Shown here piece after piece: positions 31,396 through 39,807 of a stretch of 64,000 bases of DNA (its first letter is position 1; the number at the start of each line of letters is the position of its first letter). The DNA lies in assembly GCA_050953505.1 (NCBI GenBank), contig JBMNMU010000001.1, positions 186,001-250,000 of the forward strand, given 5' to 3'. The position numbers were made by a program, and so were the translations under genes. The notes below the pieces were generated by a model, which was given only the letters and a program-made list of their open reading frames with translations, was not told the DNA's origin and searched no databases. This stretch comes from JBMNMU01 sp050953505. Its GTDB lineage: Bacteria > Bacillota > Clostridia > Peptostreptococcales > Anaerovoracaceae.

Positions 31396-32585
31396 TTAGT
31401 TCTTTTGGGTAGGGTGAATGCTAAGGCTATGCCGGCCAGAGGTAAGATGCAGAGAATATTCATGACTATAGGTAGGCCTAAAATGTCAGCAATGACTCCA
31501 AGTAATGAGACGCCCACTGAACCCATACCTACTCCAAAACCAAGGACCAGGCCGGAAGCCAATCCGATATTGTTTGGTAGTAGCTTTTGTCCGAAAACAA
31601 CGGTTATAGAAAATGTTGAAATCAAGAATGTCCCTAAAATAAAAGCAAATATAGGAACCCAGAAGCTGTTTAAGTAAACAAAGGGGTAAACGCATAGCAG
31701 GGAAATAATCATTGAGACTAATAGTCCTTGGCGCTCCCCGAATCGATCTGCAAATGGTCCTCCAAGCAAAGTCCCTAACACACCTGATATTAAGAAAATA
31801 GTAACCAGGTACTCAGGATTTGTAATTCCCTTATATTCAGGATAATAAAAAGGAATAAAATAAATTAACCCGGAATGTATCCAAGACCTGATAGTTACAT
31901 ACAGAATTAGGAATAGAAGATATCGTTTTTTGAATTGGATACTAGATGCCTTGTCAATATTAGTATCTATTGAATTAGGCTTTTTTTCAGTACTATCAAT
32001 TTCTATCTTTTTCTTCGGGAACTTTTCTTCAATAATGCCTTTAAATTTTGGCATTAAAATGAGGAAGAGTCCAGTTGCCAGTAATCCTGGAATGATGACT
32101 AGAGGAACGGACTTCAGGCCTGCAAAGCTTAGGACTAAAACGGCTAACATAGGGCCTAGTCCAAAGCCTAAGTTACCACCTACGGAAAATATAGCCATAG
32201 ACGCGCCGGCCTTACCTTCTTTGCTTACTAGATTGGTTAGCTTTGAACCCTCTGGGTGGTATCCTGCTACGCCCAAGCCACTTAACATTACAGCAAATAA
32301 CAATAGCGCATAGGAATTAACCATGCCAGTCATAGCTAAACCTGCACCAGATAGGAAAAGTCCTGCAGGCATCAGCCAAGGCATACTGAATCGATCGCTT
32401 AACACACCAAATATAGGCTGAATAATGGCTGAGCTGAAAGTGAACGCAAAGGCAATGGTTCCAATTTGAAAAAAGCTGAGATTGAGCTTCTCCGCAAGTA
32501 GGGGAGTTATTATAGGGATAAATCCCTGACCTAAATCTATAATAAGATGGCCAAGACTAAAAATCCATATGTAGGGGCTAATCAA
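31392..32585 (-). CDS. MFS transporter of the fosmidomycin-resistance type
   Basis: A 397-aa protein with about 12 transmembrane helices. The start LGHLIIDLGQGFIPIITPLL and motifs such as GVLSDRFSMPWLMPAGLFL and GLGVAGYHPEGSKLTNLV match the Fsr (fosmidomycin resistance) branch. A central cytoplasmic loop (~185-220) is Lys/Ser-rich. The last helices include GLASGLVLGFGVGMGS. Substrates of this branch are poorly defined; a drug or small-metabolite exporter is likely. It is convergent with the cobalamin cluster and not part of it. Confidence 0.82.
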   Translation of the reverse strand: MISPYIWIFSLGHLIIDLGQGFIPIITPLLAEKLNLSFFQIGTIAFAFTFSSAIIQPIFGVLSDRFSMPWLMPAGLFLSGAGLAMTGMVNSYALLLFAVMLSGLGVAGYHPEGSKLTNLVSKEGKAGASMAIFSVGGNLGFGLGPMLAVLVLSFAGLKSVPLVIIPGLLATGLFLILMPKFKGIIEEKFPKKKIEIDSTEKKPNSIDTNIDKASSIQFKKRYLLFLILYVTIRSWIHSGLIYFIPFYYPEYKGITNPEYLVTIFLISGVLGTLLGGPFADRFGERQGLLVSMIISLLCVYPFVYLNSFWVPIFAFILGTFLISTFSITVVFGQKLLPNNIGLASGLVLGFGVGMGSVGVSLLGVIADILGLPIVMNILCILPLAGIALAFTLPKRTN

Positions 32586-33344
32586 AATATTACCTCATTT
32601 CTATTAATTAATTTACTAGCTTATAGATCTTTGTACAAGCTTGAGAGCCTATCCCTTGAGAGCATATTCAAAACAAATTAAATAAACTTTATAACCTGTA
32701 CAAATAGCCAGACTTACTAAATAAAATTTATAACTGCGCAAACAAACTTCATAACTTGAGCAATATATAATAAAAAACATTAACAGTAGCACAATCATCT
32801 TTCTTTGTGGCAGTTTTCCCAGTAGATTCATTATTAAGAAAATCTATGAATATCGTACACGCCCTCCTGCGCCGGCACTGCATTTATCTAGCAAATACAT
32901 CATTTAGCAAATCTATGAGTAAAGTCCGATTGCACGACTCAAATCAAGTAATGTTTTACAAGTACACAAAAAAATAATGCACAAACTGTTATAAAAACGC
33001 AACCATGCAATGATTTTTCGAGTAAAATACACTACCAATTATGAATAAAATAAGTAGTCTAGCTACTAATCACAATATAACATTATATACAACCAGCTTG
33101 GGAAAATCAAAGTGTTTTACAAAGCCTTTAAAAACCACATTTAACAAGTATTAGTAAAGGCTTTGTCTAGGGTATATTTTTCATCACTTTGGCACACTTT
33201 TGATTCCATCGATGTACTTTCCATCTTCTTGATATACTTTTCGATTCTTAAATATTTTTTGCACTTAAATTTACTTCATCCTAGGATAAATTTAAAGCAT
33301 TGAAATCCTGTTTGATATTGTAAATTTTTAGTTTGAGAATAAAA
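32586..33344. other. AT-rich intergenic region
   Basis: About 760 bp with no supported gene. Short degenerate repeats occur on the left (ACTTTATAACCTG, AATTTATAACTGC, ACTTCATAACTTG; 32690-32760). CACTTT/CTTTTCGA-type repeats lie at 33180-33245 (GTACTTTCCATCTTCTTGA, ATACTTTTCGATTCTTA). A 60-aa minus ORF at 32649-32831 has no ribosome site and looks spurious. Confidence 0.6.
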
Positions 33345-33382
33345 AATGTAGGACCATTGGGCTTTTCACATCCTACATTCTC
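33340..33382 (-). terminator. Terminator after the DUF554 gene
   Basis: Read on the minus strand, AATGTAGGA and TCCTACATT form a 9-bp stem followed by TTTTTATT. Confidence 0.7.
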
Positions 33383-33417
33383 ATTAATACCAATAAAAAC
33401 TGAAATTTAAACAATTA

Positions 33418-34131
33418 TTAGAAATTAAATAAGGTAAAAATCCATGTCACAATGGGGGCGGCTACGATAGCCGGTAAATAATTAGCTACCTTGATTTTTG
33501 TAACTCCAATTAAATTTAGCCCTAAAGCAATAATCAACAAAGAACCGGCACAGGTGATTTCTGCAATGGCGGTATCTGTAAGAATTGGTTGTAGAAATTG
33601 AGCCAGAAGAACAATGGCACCTTGAAATACAAAAACAAAAGCTGCAGAAAATAAAACACCGATTCCTAGGCTAACAGACAGCATGGTGGCTGAGACTAAA
33701 TCCAGTAATGATTTGGTGAAGAGCATTTCATTGTCCCCGGTGAGCCCAGCGTTTAATGACCCAACAATGGTCATTGCACCAATACAAAATAGCAGTGATG
33801 CAGTAACAAAGCCTTCCGTAACCGACACAGTATTGCTGTCGGATTTTTTAAATCGATTACTTAACCAGTCTCCTACAGAATTGATTCCTTTATCGATATC
33901 TAGAAGCGTACCAACGGCAGCGCCGACAACAATTGATATAATTAGAACTAAAGTATTCTGACCCTCTAGCGCCCCAGAGACACCAATATAAATGGTGCAC
34001 AAACCAATGCCGAGCATTATGGCATCGGTGATTCTAGTTGAAATACCTTTCTTAAAAAAAAGCCCCACTAGGCTGCCGATTATAACGGTTGCTGTGTTTA
34101 CTAATACACCGATCATTTCTATATTCTCCAT
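33418..34131 (-). CDS. DUF554 family membrane protein
   Basis: A 237-aa protein with about 6-7 hydrophobic segments. Characteristic stretches: NTATVIIGSLVGLFFKKG at the start, GAAVGTLLDIDKGINSVGDWL, FCIGAMTIVGSLNAGLTGD, and the ending YLPAIVAAPIVTWIFTLF. This is the DUF554 (YdfK-like) pattern; function is unknown, possibly transport. It stands alone on the minus strand. Confidence 0.85.
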   Translation of the reverse strand: MENIEMIGVLVNTATVIIGSLVGLFFKKGISTRITDAIMLGIGLCTIYIGVSGALEGQNTLVLIISIVVGAAVGTLLDIDKGINSVGDWLSNRFKKSDSNTVSVTEGFVTASLLFCIGAMTIVGSLNAGLTGDNEMLFTKSLLDLVSATMLSVSLGIGVLFSAAFVFVFQGAIVLLAQFLQPILTDTAIAEITCAGSLLIIALGLNLIGVTKIKVANYLPAIVAAPIVTWIFTLFNF

Positions 34132-34999
34132 TCTGCAAGCAGGGAAGGGCTATACCTAACTGCTTTATGCTTTACTTTGTTATTATAAAACGTTGCTCCT
34201 CAATAGCTTGTATTCGGTATAATAATACCATGAACAAAACAGGTTATCCAAGTAAGTTACTAGAAATAATTAGCCAAAGGAATCAACCAAAGAAGTCGCT
34301 GAAAAGGATTGTCCATGCTTGGCTAATATTGCGATTAAATGATTGTTATGCGACTTACTAGCCATAATAATATCATTTACTTACTTGGTAGAAAAGAACA
34401 ATTTTAGACTTTATTAAATATATTTGCATTTATAAAAAAGACCAGTGCTTTCTGCTTTGCCTCATTATGTGAAAATGAAATCCATTGTATTTAGGAAGAT
34501 ATTTTGTCATAGGGGGGAAGAAATATTATCACTGGAGAGAGAAATATTACCACAGGATATATCTTATATTACTCTATAGCTATATCAGTAATTTTGTATA
34601 GAGGGAGATAAATTGTCTCAAGATATATGTTGTTTTACCCTATCTCTATATCAGTTTGTTTTCGATTGGGGGATGTATTATCTCAGAACATACTACAATT
34701 ATGTAATTTCATATTCTACATAAGCGCACCTCTATTTAGAATTACATATGGAAAGACTAAGAATTTCTAACAGAAAGACGATGATTATGCTGCAACAAGA
34801 TTTAACCAACGGTGGGAAACGATCTCAGGATACCTATAATTGAGACGATTATAAGGCAAAAAGTGTGTGGAAGGGTCGAAAATCATTTGCCAATGGGTTA
34901 TAATCATGTTGATTTGATAATTTAATAAGGAAATATGCGCATTTAAAATGTCCTAACTATAGGGCATGGCGTTGTAAAAAAGTAAAAGGGGGAAGCGAT
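34132..34999. other. AT-rich intergenic region upstream of LUD-domain gene
   Basis: About 870 bp without a convincing gene. A 90-aa plus ORF crossing 34089-34361 has no ribosome site. Imperfect repeats (CTATAGCTATATCAG and CTATCTCTATATCAG; 34570-34655) are present. TATAAT at ~34899 may be a -10 for the next gene, but the -35 is poor. Confidence 0.45.
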
Positions 35000-35614
35000 A
35001 TGAATCAAAAGGTTGAAAATGCTATTAATAATCTAAAGAGAAACGGATTTACTGTTGAGTATTTTAAAACCGCTCAAGAAGCAAAAGAAGCATTATTAAA
35101 GGATATAAAAACTGATGAAACAGTTGGTATGGGCGGATCAGTGACTTTGACAGAGTTGGGAATTTATGACGAATTAGAATCTAGAGGAACCCCGGTATAC
35201 TATCATGCCAGGGCAAAAGATCCTGAAGAAAAACAAGAGTTCTATGACAATGCGGCCAAGGCAGATGTGTATCTTTCCAGCTCTAATGCTATCACGGAAG
35301 ATGGGCTGCTAATAAATATCGATGGCAGAGGCAATAGGCTATCCAGTATGCTTTTTGGTCATAAGAGGCTGTACATTCTTGCGGGTACCAATAAAATTGC
35401 TAGGAACTATGAAGAAGGAATCATCAGAATTAAAAATATTGCCTGTCCAAAGAATGCAGAACGCCTAGATCTCAATACCCCTTGTAGACATTTAGGCAAG
35501 TGTGATAATTGCTCCTCCCCACAGAGATTTTGTAATGCTACACTGGTAATGGAAAGGCAGATGACCGGATCCCAAACCATTATTTATATCATTAATGAAA
35601 AGCTGGGATACTAA
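35000..35614 (+). CDS. LUD-domain protein (LutC/YkgG family)
   Basis: A 204-aa protein with the LUD pattern: KNGFTVEYFKTAQEAKEALL, VGMGGSVTLTELGIYDEL, VYLSSSNAITEDGLLINIDGRGNR, and YILAGTNKIARNYEEG. The C-terminus has a cysteine group (CPKN ... CRHLGKCDNCSSPQRFC), possibly for iron-sulfur or metal binding. Members act in lactate use or as related electron carriers; without lutA or lutB nearby the role here is open. GGGGGAAGC lies upstream of the ATG. Confidence 0.82.
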   Translation: MNQKVENAINNLKRNGFTVEYFKTAQEAKEALLKDIKTDETVGMGGSVTLTELGIYDELESRGTPVYYHARAKDPEEKQEFYDNAAKADVYLSSSNAITEDGLLINIDGRGNRLSSMLFGHKRLYILAGTNKIARNYEEGIIRIKNIACPKNAERLDLNTPCRHLGKCDNCSSPQRFCNATLVMERQMTGSQTIIYIINEKLGY

Positions 35615-35621
35615 ACCCATA

Positions 35622-36055
35622 GGATAGGAAGTGCTTGGACATTAGTCCTTGGATAGGTATGGCACATCTTGAATTCATAATTCTTCAAATATGGAATAGC
35701 TTGGACATTAAATATAGGATGGGAAAAGTTAGAACTTTAGACATAGGATGGAAAAGCCAGGACTTGTGACATAGGAAGGGAAGTGCTTGGACTTGTGACA
35801 TAGGATGGGAAAGCTTGGACTTGTGACATAGGATGGGAAAGCTTGGACTTGTGACATAGAATAGGAATTGCTTGAGTTAGGCAATGGATGGGTATTACAT
35901 ATCTTAAATTCATAATTCTTCACATAGGGAATAGTTTGGACATTAAATATAGGATGGGAGAAGTTAGAACTTTAGACATCGGATGGAAAAGCCACGACAC
36001 TAGACTTAGGATAGGAAAGCCGGAACACTAGACTTATAAAAGTTGGTGTACTGAA
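35622..36055 (+). repeat. Tandem array after the LUD-domain gene
   Basis: About 430 bp of imperfect repeats start within a few bases of the stop codon. Unit core: TTGGACTTGTGACATAGGAT followed by GGGAAAGC (28 bp), in about 12 degraded copies; the block 35627-35715 is partly repeated as a larger unit at 35865-35975. It is followed by an intrinsic terminator at 36090, so it lies in the 3' untranslated region. Confidence 0.8.
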
Positions 36056-36089
36056 CTAATTGTGAGAATTTGAAACCAGCTGGAATATA

Positions 36090-36116
36090 AGAGGGCCGAA
36101 TGGCCCTTTTTATTTT
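36090..36116 (+). terminator. Terminator after the first array
   Basis: AGGGCC-GAAT-GGCCCT followed by TTTTTATTTT. Confidence 0.85.
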
Positions 36117-36119
36117 CAT

Positions 36120-36245
36120 ATCATCTGCCGAACTTAAGAAATCTGCCGGATTAAGAATTCTGCCTGAACTAAGAAATCTGCCGGATTAAGAAATCTGCCA
36201 GATTAAGAAATTTGCTTGAATTAAGAATTCTGCCAGATTAAAGAA
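36120..36245 (+). repeat. Tandem array with AAATCTGCCGGATTAAG unit
   Basis: About seven imperfect copies of a 17-20-bp unit (AAATCTGCCGGATTAAG, with CTGCCTGAACTAAG and CTGCCAGATTAAG variants), placed between two terminators. Confidence 0.8.
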
Positions 36246-36262
36246 AAGTAACGCTGTTCAGA

Positions 36263-36292
36263 AGGGGCCTACTAGGCCCTTTGTTTTGTTCA
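36263..36292 (+). terminator. Second terminator downstream of the arrays
   Basis: GGGCCT-ACT-AGGCCC followed by TTTGTTTTGTT. Confidence 0.75.
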
Positions 36293-36369
36293 TATTTTCT
36301 GTTTTTTTATAAATTACCTAGTAAAGTCTTTTATAATGAGGGCACAAAAGGGATGAACATTCTTTTGAC

Positions 36370-36894
36370 TTATATAAATTGATAAAGCCTTTGTGTAAGA
36401 AATGCAGCCACAACAATTTTTAAAAAATCTCCAATGAGAAAGGGTACCACGCACATTAGCAAGGATGCAAGCAATCCCATCCCAGTCACATGCATGAACC
36501 AAAGTGTTCCTAAACCATAACAAGCAAATAACCCCACCACCATTGCCACAATGTTTTTATAAAAACCTCTGCCAATCCTTTCTAAAATAAATCCTATTAG
36601 CAAGGCAGCAACGATATAGCCTATAACGTAACCACCTGTAGGACCTGCAAGAACTCCTGGGCCACCTTGGAAATTCGCAAAAACCGGTAGACCCACAGCT
36701 CCAATAAAAACATAAACAATTTGGCTAATCGCACTTCCTTTAGAGCCTAAAAGCCCTCCGGCAAGGAATACAGATAAAGTGGCCAGGTTAATAGGCACTG
36801 GTGTAAAAGGCAAAGGGATTGAAATCATAGAGCAAACAGCCGTTAAGGCAGCAAAAATACCGTAGAGGATGATGTTTTTAGTTTTTATTTTCAT
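36370..36894 (-). CDS. bioY: Biotin transporter substrate-binding component
   Basis: A 174-aa membrane protein with about six helices, the S-component of an ECF biotin transporter. Motifs: FAALTAVCSMISIPLPFTPVPI, LGSKGSAISQIVYVFIGAVGLPVF, and the signature GGPGVLAGPTGGYVIGY at ~80-96. ECF ATPase and T components are not nearby, so it may use a shared module or work alone. A BirA-type operator overlaps a consensus promoter 350 bp upstream, and birA is in the window, so it should be repressed when biotin is plentiful. Confidence 0.93.
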   Translation of the reverse strand: MKIKTKNIILYGIFAALTAVCSMISIPLPFTPVPINLATLSVFLAGGLLGSKGSAISQIVYVFIGAVGLPVFANFQGGPGVLAGPTGGYVIGYIVAALLIGFILERIGRGFYKNIVAMVVGLFACYGLGTLWFMHVTGMGLLASLLMCVVPFLIGDFLKIVVAAFLTQRLYQFI

Positions 36895-36939
36895 AGTTAC
36901 GAGTTCCTTTCATGTTAATGTGTTAATGTGGTCTCCCGT

Positions 36940-37125
36940 CCCCTGGTCCCAGCTTAATCTAATAGTCTAGGTCTGTGTCAACGAGAAGGAAGCTCCCACC
37001 TCCTAATCTAGCTAAGTCTAATAGTCTGGGATTGCGTCAACGATGAGGACGCTCCCATCCCCTGTTCTGGCTAAATCTAATAGTCTAAGTTTGAGTTAAC
37101 GATGGTGAAGCTTCCCCGGATCTGG
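36940..37125. repeat. Three ~62-bp imperfect repeats in the bioY leader
   Basis: The unit contains AATCTAATAGTCTAGGTCTG, then GTCAACGA(T)GA and GGAAGCTCCCA, and occurs around 36955, 37018 and 37075. It lies between the bioY promoter (~37227-37255) and its start codon, so it would be transcribed as leader RNA. Confidence 0.7.
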
Positions 37126-37226
37126 CTAAATCAGTAATTTTACCAGATGTAAGGTGCTGCTAAGGGAGGCTACAGTATTGAAACTTACGCATATACAAAG
37201 CAATCATACCCATACTGATATTATTA

Positions 37227-37283
37227 AGTATAAATTTCTCAGCGGCAATTGTCAACCTATAAATAAACACTGGTTGACAATTG
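37227..37283 (-). promoter_or_regulatory. bioY promoter overlapped by BirA operator
   Basis: CAATTGTCAACC (37246-37257), a 14-bp spacer and GGTTGACAATTG (37272-37283) make a perfect inverted repeat of the BirA operator type. Read leftwards, TTGACA (37250-37255), a 17-bp spacer and TATACT (37227-37232) form a near-perfect promoter whose -35 lies in the operator. Holo-BirA binding would block it. Confidence 0.88.
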
Positions 37284-37319
37284 TATTTCGTGTAGTTCCT
37301 GTACATTTGAGAATTAACA

Positions 37320-37625
37320 ATGCAAAAAGTAGGAAAAACGTTTGAGATTCCTACTATTCTGGATCAAAATGAAGAAAGTGCAGGAAAATCCGATTGAAAG
37401 TTCCTGCACATTTAAGAAATACAGTTTAAAAAGTAGGAAAATCGGGGAAAGTTCCTACAAAATCAATGGATATAAGCCGGAAGTGTAGGAACTTTCACTC
37501 AGGGATTCCTACACATTTGGATTTTTAGCCGAATTTGTAGGAAAAAACGCCCAAAGTTCCTACAAAATCAATGGATATAAGCCGGAAGTGTAGGAACATC
37601 CGCCTTTTTGTCTGCATCCCCGTTC
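37320..37625. repeat. TGTAGGAA/TTCCTACA repeat cluster
   Basis: About eight copies of GTAGGAA or its inverse TTCCTAC alternate, so each pair can form a hairpin. A longer unit (AAAGTTCCTACAAAATCAAT followed by GGATATAAGCCGGAAGTGTAGG) is present twice. A second cluster of the same family is at 61385-61700. No gene is supported inside. Confidence 0.8.
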
Positions 37626-37751
37626 CTACATTCCCGTATTGCCAACAACGATTCAATTATCAAAAACAAACCAGTTTTATAAACCCTTTCACCTCACCTT
37701 CTCTTATCATACCAATGATCCCGTAAATGGTAGTAATATAACAATATCCCC

Positions 37752-37780
37752 TTGACTTTACCGCTTTAAAGTGATATCGT
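37752..37780 (+). promoter_or_regulatory. Candidate promoter of the his operon
   Basis: TTGACT at 37752-37757, a 17-bp spacer and TATCGT at 37775-37780. The -10 is imperfect. It would give a ~355-nt leader. No T-box motif (AGGGTGGNACCGCG) is visible. Confidence 0.4.
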
Positions 37781-37859
37781 AATAATGCAACAAAACCCAA
37801 GGACGGAAATAAGCATACTAAGCTGTATTATCAATGGCAGAACCTAACATCTGAACTAA

Positions 37860-38095
37860 TATCAGCCTCAAGATTAAACCAAAAATAACACCCATATAAA
37901 ACCCAATTAAAGAAAGAGTAAAACCAAACATCAAACTAAGAATCAAACCAAACATCAAACTAAGAATCAAACTAAACATCAAACTATAAATCAAACCAAA
38001 AGTAAAACCAAAAATAAAACTAACATAAAACTAAAAAATAACCAAAGAATCAAACTAATCATAAAACCAAAAATCAAACTATAAACAATAACAAG
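37860..38095 (+). repeat. A-rich, G-poor repeat in the his leader
   Basis: About 235 bp of degenerate 12-15-bp repeats built on AATCAAACTAA and AACCAAAAAT variants. The plus strand has very few G residues, so the leader RNA would be nearly unstructured. It ends about 45 bp before the hisZG ribosome site. Confidence 0.75.
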
Positions 38096-38142
38096 ATAGT
38101 GTTAAACTAGATAATGAAAAACGAAACAGGGGGATGATCCAT

Positions 38143-39807
38143 ATGAAGAAATATAATAAAATTACTCCGGAAGGGACTAGGGATTTGCTTTTCGAAGAAT
38201 GTGAGGCACTAAGGAGCATTACGAGTACGCTAAGAGAAACCTTTGAGAAAAAGCAGTACCGGGAGGTGATTACACCTGGCGTAGAATTCTACGATGTATT
38301 CTCATCCAATTCCAGATATTTTCCTCAGGACAGCATGTATAAACTCATAGACAATAGGGGCCGCCTTCTAGCAATGAGGCCAGATTCAACCATTCCCATT
38401 GCCAGACTCGTTACTACAAAGTTAAAAGGACACCAACTCCCCTTGAGATTATACTATGAGCAAAGAATATATAGACAGCAGCCGGAGCTACGAGGAAGAA
38501 GAAGTGAAACTCTACAGATGGGTATCGAGTTAATTGGCTCATCAACCTTTGAATCAGATATCGAAGTTCTTGCCATGGGTATTGAAGCTCTTGCTTCCTG
38601 TAGTGATGATAACTTCAGAATAGAACTAGGGCATATTGGAGTCTTTAACGTCCTAATGGAAAACTTAGAAGCCACAGAGGAGGAAAAGGAGACTATTCAT
38701 GCTTTAATTTCCTCAAAAAATTATGCCGGTCTTGCAGATGTTTTAGAAAAATTCCCTGAAAGTCAGACCGTTTATATTTTAAAAGAACTACCACGACTCT
38801 TTGGCGGGAAAGAGGCTTTTGAAGCGGCTAGAAACCTCTTTGAAGGCTATGACTCTAGGCTTATGCATATGCTTTCCTACCTAGAACAAATTTTCCAAGG
38901 GCTATTAAAGCTGGATTTGATGAATAATCTAATGGTGGACTTTGGATTGGTACACCAAGCAGAATACTATAGCTCATTAATTTTTAGAGGTTATATTTCT
39001 TCAGTAGGAGAGCCGGTTCTATCTGGGGGACGGTATGATGGACTTTTTAATGACTTTGGAGAGGATTTGCCTGCCACAGGCTTCGGAATCAATGTGGACC
39101 AGCTGGCAGCTGGAAAACTGAATGGCAAGGAACGAGAGAACAATAGCCCAGTAACAGAAGGACGTCCATCAGAAAGCAATATAAGGATTGCTTTGACCAA
39201 AGGGAGACTCGAAAAAAATGCAATAGATTTATTTACAGAAATAGGATACGATTGCTGCAACATAAAGGATAAGGGCCGTAAGTTATTTCTGTCTATTCCC
39301 AACAAAAATATTGATGTGGTCTTGGCAAAAGCGGCAGATGTTATTACCTATGTGGAACATGGCGTCTGCGATGTAGGTATCGTAGGAAAGGATACCATTG
39401 TTGAAAGTGGGGGGACTTATTACGAGGTGCTGGACCTAGGCTTTGGTAAATGCAAATTTGCTTTGGCTGTTCCAAAGGGTTCAGACTTTTATAAAGGGTA
39501 TACGACGAAACGTATCGCCACAAAATATCCTAAGGTAGCAAGAGCCTACTTTGAAAGTAAGGGGATGGACGTAGAAGTTATTAAAATAGAAGGCTCGGTG
39601 GAGCTGGCACCAATTTTATCATTAGCAGATGGAATTGTGGATATTGTAGAAACGGGAACTACCCTTCGGGAAAATGGATTAGAGGTAATTGAGGAGATAC
39701 GAGAAGTGTCAGCTAGGCTGATTGTCAATGTAGCAAGCATGAAACTAAAGAAAAAGGAAATTGATCAGTTAATCACTGACATCCAGCAGAAGGTGAAGAA
39801 AGTATGA
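38143..39807 (+). CDS. Fused HisZ-HisG ATP phosphoribosyltransferase
   Basis: A 554-aa protein joining two subunits normally made separately. Residues ~1-330 are HisZ, a histidyl-tRNA-synthetase-like regulatory subunit: TPEGTRDLLFEE, MRPDSTIPIARLV, LYYEQRIYRQQPE, SGGRYDGL. A linker of ~20 polar residues follows, then the short-form HisG catalytic domain at ~340-554: RIALTKGRLEKNAIDLF, DVGIVGKDTIVE, and DIVETGTTLRENGLEV, the PRPP-binding loop. It catalyses the first step of histidine synthesis. The start at 38143 has GGGGG ten bases upstream; the ATG at 38134 is too close to it. It overlaps hisD by 4 bp. Confidence 0.93.
   Translation: MKKYNKITPEGTRDLLFEECEALRSITSTLRETFEKKQYREVITPGVEFYDVFSSNSRYFPQDSMYKLIDNRGRLLAMRPDSTIPIARLVTTKLKGHQLPLRLYYEQRIYRQQPELRGRRSETLQMGIELIGSSTFESDIEVLAMGIEALASCSDDNFRIELGHIGVFNVLMENLEATEEEKETIHALISSKNYAGLADVLEKFPESQTVYILKELPRLFGGKEAFEAARNLFEGYDSRLMHMLSYLEQIFQGLLKLDLMNNLMVDFGLVHQAEYYSSLIFRGYISSVGEPVLSGGRYDGLFNDFGEDLPATGFGINVDQLAAGKLNGKERENNSPVTEGRPSESNIRIALTKGRLEKNAIDLFTEIGYDCCNIKDKGRKLFLSIPNKNIDVVLAKAADVITYVEHGVCDVGIVGKDTIVESGGTYYEVLDLGFGKCKFALAVPKGSDFYKGYTTKRIATKYPKVARAYFESKGMDVEVIKIEGSVELAPILSLADGIVDIVETGTTLRENGLEVIEEIREVSARLIVNVASMKLKKKEIDQLITDIQQKVKKV

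Noticed and set aside
32649..32831. 60-aa membrane peptide on the minus strand
   Set aside because: It lies in AT-rich repeated sequence with no ribosome site or conserved neighbour.
37640..38133. Histidine T-box leader
   Set aside because: No AGGGTGGNACCGCG-type motif or terminator/antiterminator pair is seen; the leader is a low-complexity repeat.
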